Source: Clostridium sp. AM30-24
GTDB taxonomy: Bacteria > Bacillota > Clostridia > Lachnospirales > Lachnospiraceae
DNA: 64,000 nt
Direction: 5' to 3'
Assembly: GCF_003480435.1 (NCBI RefSeq)
Contig: NZ_QUJB01000001.1
Span: 485,996-549,995 of the forward strand
Below are positions 60,871-64,000 of this stretch, piece after piece (position 1 is the first letter of the stretch; every line of letters begins with the position of its first letter). Below the pieces are notes generated by a model, which worked only from the letters and a program-made list of their open reading frames with translations, ran no database searches and was not told the origin of the DNA. The translations under genes and the position numbers were made by a program.

Positions 60871-61719
60871 TTACGTTCCAGTACCGCTTTCCAGTATTTT
60901 CCGTGCTTCTTTCATGCTTTCAGCGGCATTTCTCTGCCGGATATTCTGATTGTTGATTCTCAGCGGCACACACCGTTCCAATACTCGGTCATAGATACGG
61001 GAGCGAGTCAGATCCTGCGGATTTTTCAGTTCCTCCAAGGTCATATTAGTTGTCACAATCAGTGGCAATTTGCTGCGATATCGGCTATCAATGACATTGA
61101 ATACCTGTTCCAAGGCAAACTCCGTACTGCGCTCAATTCCCAGGTCATCAATAATCAGCAGACTGTACTGGTTCAGGCTGTCGATATATTGGTTCTTCTC
61201 CTCGGAATACAGCCCGGACAGGGCGTTGAGAATCCGGGAGAAATTGGTCATCAGCACCGGAACACCCTGCTCCAGCAGAGCGTTGGCGATACATCCGGCA
61301 AAAAAGGATTTTCCGGTTCCCACATCGCCCCAGAGAAGCAAGCCGATGGATTTTGCCTTCATTTCGCTCCAATGGACAACATAGTCATGGGCTTTCTGCA
61401 TTTCCGGGTTGTAACCCTTATCATTGGCAAAGGTGTATTCCCGCAGGGACTTGTCCTGTAAGCCGTTGGCTTTCAGACGGGACACCTGATCCAGAAATTC
61501 ACGGTGCTTTCTCTCCGCTTCCTCTTTATCCTGGACTTCCTGCTGACAGCGGCAGCGAATGGGAACCACCATTTCCTTTCCAAGAACAACCACATGGTGC
61601 TGCCTGGGTGTTTTACATTTGGCGCAGTGGATGAGGTTGTCTGATTCATTGCGGTATTCATCTTCCTGCAAAGGGCGGTCAGAAAAGATATTCTGAATGG
61701 TGCCAGTGATTTGGTTCAT
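60871..61719 (-). CDS. DnaC/IstB-like ATP-binding protein
   Basis: A likely helicase loader for element replication. The 282-residue product has an N-terminal Cys cluster (CAKCKTPRQHHVV...IRCRCQQE), Walker A GLLLWGDVGTGKSFFAGCIAN, Walker B LLIIDDLGIER and sensor region LIVTTNMTLEEL. Its start overlaps the repA stop by four bases, so the two are coupled. Confidence 0.92.
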   Translation of the reverse strand: MNQITGTIQNIFSDRPLQEDEYRNESDNLIHCAKCKTPRQHHVVVLGKEMVVPIRCRCQQEVQDKEEAERKHREFLDQVSRLKANGLQDKSLREYTFANDKGYNPEMQKAHDYVVHWSEMKAKSIGLLLWGDVGTGKSFFAGCIANALLEQGVPVLMTNFSRILNALSGLYSEEKNQYIDSLNQYSLLIIDDLGIERSTEFALEQVFNVIDSRYRSKLPLIVTTNMTLEELKNPQDLTRSRIYDRVLERCVPLRINNQNIRQRNAAESMKEARKILESGTGT

Positions 61720-62435
61720 AGGCTTTCATCCTCCTTACATTCATAGCTGCGTCTTACGGGAGCCGGGTGATCCTGCGTATACCAGCTGTGAATCGTAGCA
61801 GCGTGGTCTTGATACCGCTTCCCGCTGGAACGTATATAGCCAGACAGCTTTTCGATATATTCCCGGTATAATGGTATTTCCTTTTGAAGCTGTGCCAGCT
61901 CCTTTTCATTCAGGAAAACATTTTGATATTTTCCGTAAGCGGTGCGGTCAGCCTTACTCCCTTGTTTCTTTATCTTGTTATTGTTCTTTTCATTATTACT
62001 TCCGGACACTTTTCTTTCCCTTACAGAGACAGTTTCCTGTCCGTCAGACGGATAGGTTTCTGTCTGTATCAGGGAAAGATTTCTGTCCGTCTGCACCAGA
62101 TATTCCGGTGGGACTTTTACATAGATTTTGTTTGGCAATCCCGGTCCCTGACGCTTGCGGAAAATCAAATCCGTTTTTTCCAGAACTGCCAGAGCGGTCT
62201 TAACAGACATTTCGCTTTTGTGCATGGTTTCTGCCAAATCCTTGATTGGAAAGAATATGAACGCACGCCCACGCTCATCTACCCAGCCTTCGTTTTTCTG
62301 TGAAAGTCTTGCTCTATCCAACAAAAGTACATACAGTATTTTTGCGGTTTCACTCAGCTGCTCCATATCCAGTAAAAATCGTGGAAATGCCATATACGGC
62401 GGTATCAGGGTATCCTTTATTAGAAACTGTGTCAT
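61716..62435 (-). CDS. repA: replication initiator protein A (RepA_N type)
   Basis: Starts plasmid-type replication. The 239-residue product has the N-terminal winged-helix RepA domain (FLIKDTLIPPYMAFPRFLLDMEQLSETAKILYVLLLDRARLSQKN...GRAFIFFPIKDLAETMHKSEMSVKTALAVLEKTDLIFRKRQGPGLPNKIYVKVP), a charged linker (NNEKNNNKIKKQGSK) and a C-terminal DnaD-like helical region. It lies between the partition genes and the helicase loader. Confidence 0.92.
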   Translation of the reverse strand: MTQFLIKDTLIPPYMAFPRFLLDMEQLSETAKILYVLLLDRARLSQKNEGWVDERGRAFIFFPIKDLAETMHKSEMSVKTALAVLEKTDLIFRKRQGPGLPNKIYVKVPPEYLVQTDRNLSLIQTETYPSDGQETVSVRERKVSGSNNEKNNNKIKKQGSKADRTAYGKYQNVFLNEKELAQLQKEIPLYREYIEKLSGYIRSSGKRYQDHAATIHSWYTQDHPAPVRRSYECKEDESL

Positions 62436-62471
62436 GCGTTCACCTCCTTCCGTTGTCAGAATAGATACCGG

Positions 62472-62843
62472 TTATTCCCCAAGAAAATCCCAGTCAAGGT
62501 CTGCATCTTCCGGTTCGGATGCTGCAACAGCTACCTGCGGTGTAATCTGAGCAATACCAACCATACAGCCTGCCAAATATACCGGTAGGGTCCTGTTCAT
62601 GGCATTTTCCACCGCTGTTACAATCTGCTCCACGAAGCGTTCCTCACGCTCTCTGGTTTCCAGATACGGCTCATCTTGCTTCTTGTAGTAACGGTCAAAG
62701 TAGTCCACCAGAGAAATGGCGATAATCTGGCTGTAGGATTTGAATTTCTTTTTATCCATCGTTTGCAGATACTGCCACGCCCGGTTCTGCACATCCTTGT
62801 CCAGATTGAAACGAAGATTTGTGCTGCGGATATTCTCACTCAT
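62472..62843 (-). CDS. ParR-like partition adaptor (putative)
   Basis: The 123-residue product has a ribbon-helix-helix-like N-terminus (STNLRFNLDKDVQNRAWQYLQTMDKKKFKSYSQIIAISLVDYF) and an acidic C-terminal tail ending DLDWDFLGE. It starts 2 bases after parM. Position and form fit the DNA-binding adaptor that links ParM filaments to a centromere. Assignment rests on context more than sequence. Confidence 0.7.
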   Translation of the reverse strand: MSENIRSTNLRFNLDKDVQNRAWQYLQTMDKKKFKSYSQIIAISLVDYFDRYYKKQDEPYLETREREERFVEQIVTAVENAMNRTLPVYLAGCMVGIAQITPQVAVAASEPEDADLDWDFLGE

Positions 62844-62845
62844 GC

Positions 62846-63763
62846 TTACTCCTTCCTGCGAAGGCTGGCATGGGCGAGATATTCATATCCCTTAGCAGTC
62901 GCACAAATATCATCCAGAATGGTTACACGGGTTTCATCGTACTGCCCGAAGTTTCTGACCAGACAGCCACCACCGCCAACAATATACAGTCGCATCAGTT
63001 CCGGATTGTATTCATAGCGGCGGAGTGTGGCGAAAATATCCGCTACATACCTTTTCGCAATGGCAGTGATACAGTCCAGATAAGGCTTGCCGATGTCCGC
63101 TGTTCCATAGCGAAGCACCTGCTCAATGGTGACTTCTTCGATTTTGACACCAAAGCTGTCCAGCACGGCATTTTTAGCAGCGATCATACACTGGTTCACA
63201 CCAAACTTCTCTGTCCAACAACGGCTCTCCACCGCCTTTTTATTGTTGATATAGAGAATGTTCATGGTGCCGTTTCCGATGTCTGCAAGGAGATTGGTTC
63301 CCTTGAAATCGCCCAATCTGCTGACAATAGCGGGATAACCTTGAGGGAACAAACTGCATCCGACAAAATGGAGCTTGTACTCCTTACCATTGAAATGGAA
63401 AGATACATATTCATTGCGGAGCAGGTAAGTTCGGAAATCTTCACGCTGTTTGCGAACCCAGGTCAGCGGCAGACCGGCAGCCAGATGAACATCTGCTTCA
63501 CGGATGCCATACGCATTCAGCTCTCTGGCAACTGCCATCAGAGTCAAAAGATAATAGTCCTCATCCATGGCTTTGTCCGGAATAAATTCCTTGTGTCCCT
63601 CTCCGATGCGGTAATAGGTGCCGTTGTATTCCAGAATGTTACCGGAGAAAATCGGTTCTGTGTCATAGGCAGTAATGCCGGTAGGGGTGACGGTGTTTGC
63701 TGTTTTGATGTTGCCGTAGCCATGATCTACGGCGATAATTTTGATGCTTTTCAGTTCTTTCAT
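62846..63763 (-). CDS. parM: ParM/StbA-family actin-like partition ATPase
   Basis: The 305-residue product has actin-fold phosphate loops IIAVDHGYGNIKTAN and LLADIGNGTMNILYI, and the adenosine motif LYIVGGGGCLV. It polymerises to push plasmid copies apart. On an integrating element it suggests a replicating stage after excision. RBS GGAGG. A large hairpin and 11-bp iterons lie upstream. Confidence 0.9.
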   Translation of the reverse strand: MKELKSIKIIAVDHGYGNIKTANTVTPTGITAYDTEPIFSGNILEYNGTYYRIGEGHKEFIPDKAMDEDYYLLTLMAVARELNAYGIREADVHLAAGLPLTWVRKQREDFRTYLLRNEYVSFHFNGKEYKLHFVGCSLFPQGYPAIVSRLGDFKGTNLLADIGNGTMNILYINNKKAVESRCWTEKFGVNQCMIAAKNAVLDSFGVKIEEVTIEQVLRYGTADIGKPYLDCITAIAKRYVADIFATLRRYEYNPELMRLYIVGGGGCLVRNFGQYDETRVTILDDICATAKGYEYLAHASLRRKE

Positions 63764-63799
63764 TTGCTTAATTCCTCCTCAAAAAATTTGATAGTCATA

Positions 63800-63897
63800 A
63801 AAAATGCCCTCTTTTCAGTAGATTTGCTTTGAAGTGGCACCGGATTTTTGAATTTGGTGCTGTTTTCATTGCAATTTCATTCTACTGGAAAGAGGGC
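63800..63897 (-). terminator. large leader hairpin/attenuator before parM
   Basis: On the minus strand GCCCTCTTTCCAGTAGA pairs with TCTACTGAAAAGAGGGC (one mismatch) around ~58 bases that include GGTGCC pairings, followed by ATTTTTTATG. It lies 40 bases before parM, so it could terminate leader transcripts and set parM expression. Confidence 0.65.
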
Positions 63898-63905
63898 AAA
63901 AGCAC

Positions 63906-63938
63906 ATTGAGCGTGGATTGAGTGGAAATTGAGCAAAA
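63906..63938. repeat. three 11-bp iterons upstream of parM (parC-like)
   Basis: ATTGAG recurs exactly every 11 bases: ATTGAGCGTGG, ATTGAGTGGAA, ATTGAGCAAAA. Helically phased 11-bp direct repeats next to parM are typical of the parC centromere bound by ParR. Confidence 0.6.
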
Positions 63939-63959
63939 AAAGAAGCAGCCACACACCGT

Positions 63960-64000
63960 AGTGAACTGCACCCCATTTGTTAGACAGTATGGTATACTAT
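63960..64000. mobile_element. possible IS3-family terminal repeat at the right edge
   Basis: GTGAACTGCACCCC...GTTAGACA resembles the terminal inverted repeat of IS3/IS150-group elements common in clostridia. The rest would lie beyond the window, so this is tentative. Confidence 0.35.

Larger units (their letters stand above)
53072..64000. mobile_element. integrated mobilizable/ICE-like element in sigK (left part; continues past the window)
   Basis: The element begins at the sigK junction with its serine recombinase. It then carries tnpV, a BlaI/M56 pair, a MobQ relaxase with oriT, DUF3847, a DnaC-like ATPase, RepA, and a ParR-like and ParM pair. These are replication, partition and transfer genes of Firmicute plasmids and Tn1549-like conjugative elements, not phage genes. 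No coupling protein or mating-pair genes are visible yet; they may lie to the right. Confidence 0.85.

Overview
The window looks like chromosomal DNA of a spore-forming, anaerobic, low-to-mid-GC Firmicute, most probably a Lachnospiraceae-type Clostridium. The support is CodY, a T-box leader on pheST, a tmRNA with a tag ending in ...AYAA, an operon joining lactate dehydrogenase, acyl-CoA dehydrogenase and EtfBA, a sporulation sigma factor (SigK) fragment, TnpV, and an IS1634-like remnant. The species cannot be fixed from sequence alone. I saw no rRNA, tRNA or CRISPR array.

Layout. 1-5.7 kb: small unknown genes, then secG-rnr-smpB-ssrA read leftwards, with two copies of a ~143-bp interspersed repeat. 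5.8-9.75 kb: pheST behind a Phe T-box. 9.9-17 kb: mgsA, a DUF523 gene, typA, a YigZ/IMPACT gene and a class A PBP. 17-23.3 kb: a GntR regulator with two TTGGTnnnnCCAA-type operators upstream of ldh(glcD)-acd-etfB-etfA, then thrH. 23.5-27 kb: an accessory island holding a small three-gene operon with a 7-codon leader ORF, a decayed transposase and an AT-rich 502-codon orphan. 27-35 kb: tsf/rpsB, codY, topA-dprA-comM. 35-40.4 kb: an orphan structured RNA candidate, a lysophospholipase-like hydrolase, and argCBDF behind a palindromic promoter/operator.

40.7-52.7 kb is the most striking chromosomal region. A 2026-residue secreted protein has N-terminal cell-wall-binding repeats, a D/P/K-rich stalk, two Tp47-like modules, two FMN-bind-like domains and four DxVS(S/G)AT flavinylation-type motifs. 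It diverges from apbE (flavin transferase)-nusG_II-Gx transporter. Both promoters, and the promoter of a nearby Crp/Fnr-type regulator, carry the same 16-bp operator GTTAG-N6-CTAAC. I read this as an extracytosolic flavin-based redox system under one regulator. Beside it lies a translationally coupled trio (G3E-like GTPase, ABC ATPase, leaderless solute-binding-like protein) with no permease.

52.7 kb to the end: the 3' part of sigK is cut by an integrated element. Its large serine recombinase ends inside an AATGA sequence at the junction, in the place and with the core of the Bacillus skin insertion. Unlike a skin prophage, this element carries plasmid/ICE genes: TnpV, BlaI/M56, a MobQ-type relaxase with an RSF1010-like oriT, DUF3847, a DnaC-like ATPase, RepA, a ParR-like protein and ParM with 11-bp iterons. 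The 5' part of sigK should lie beyond the right edge, on the minus strand.
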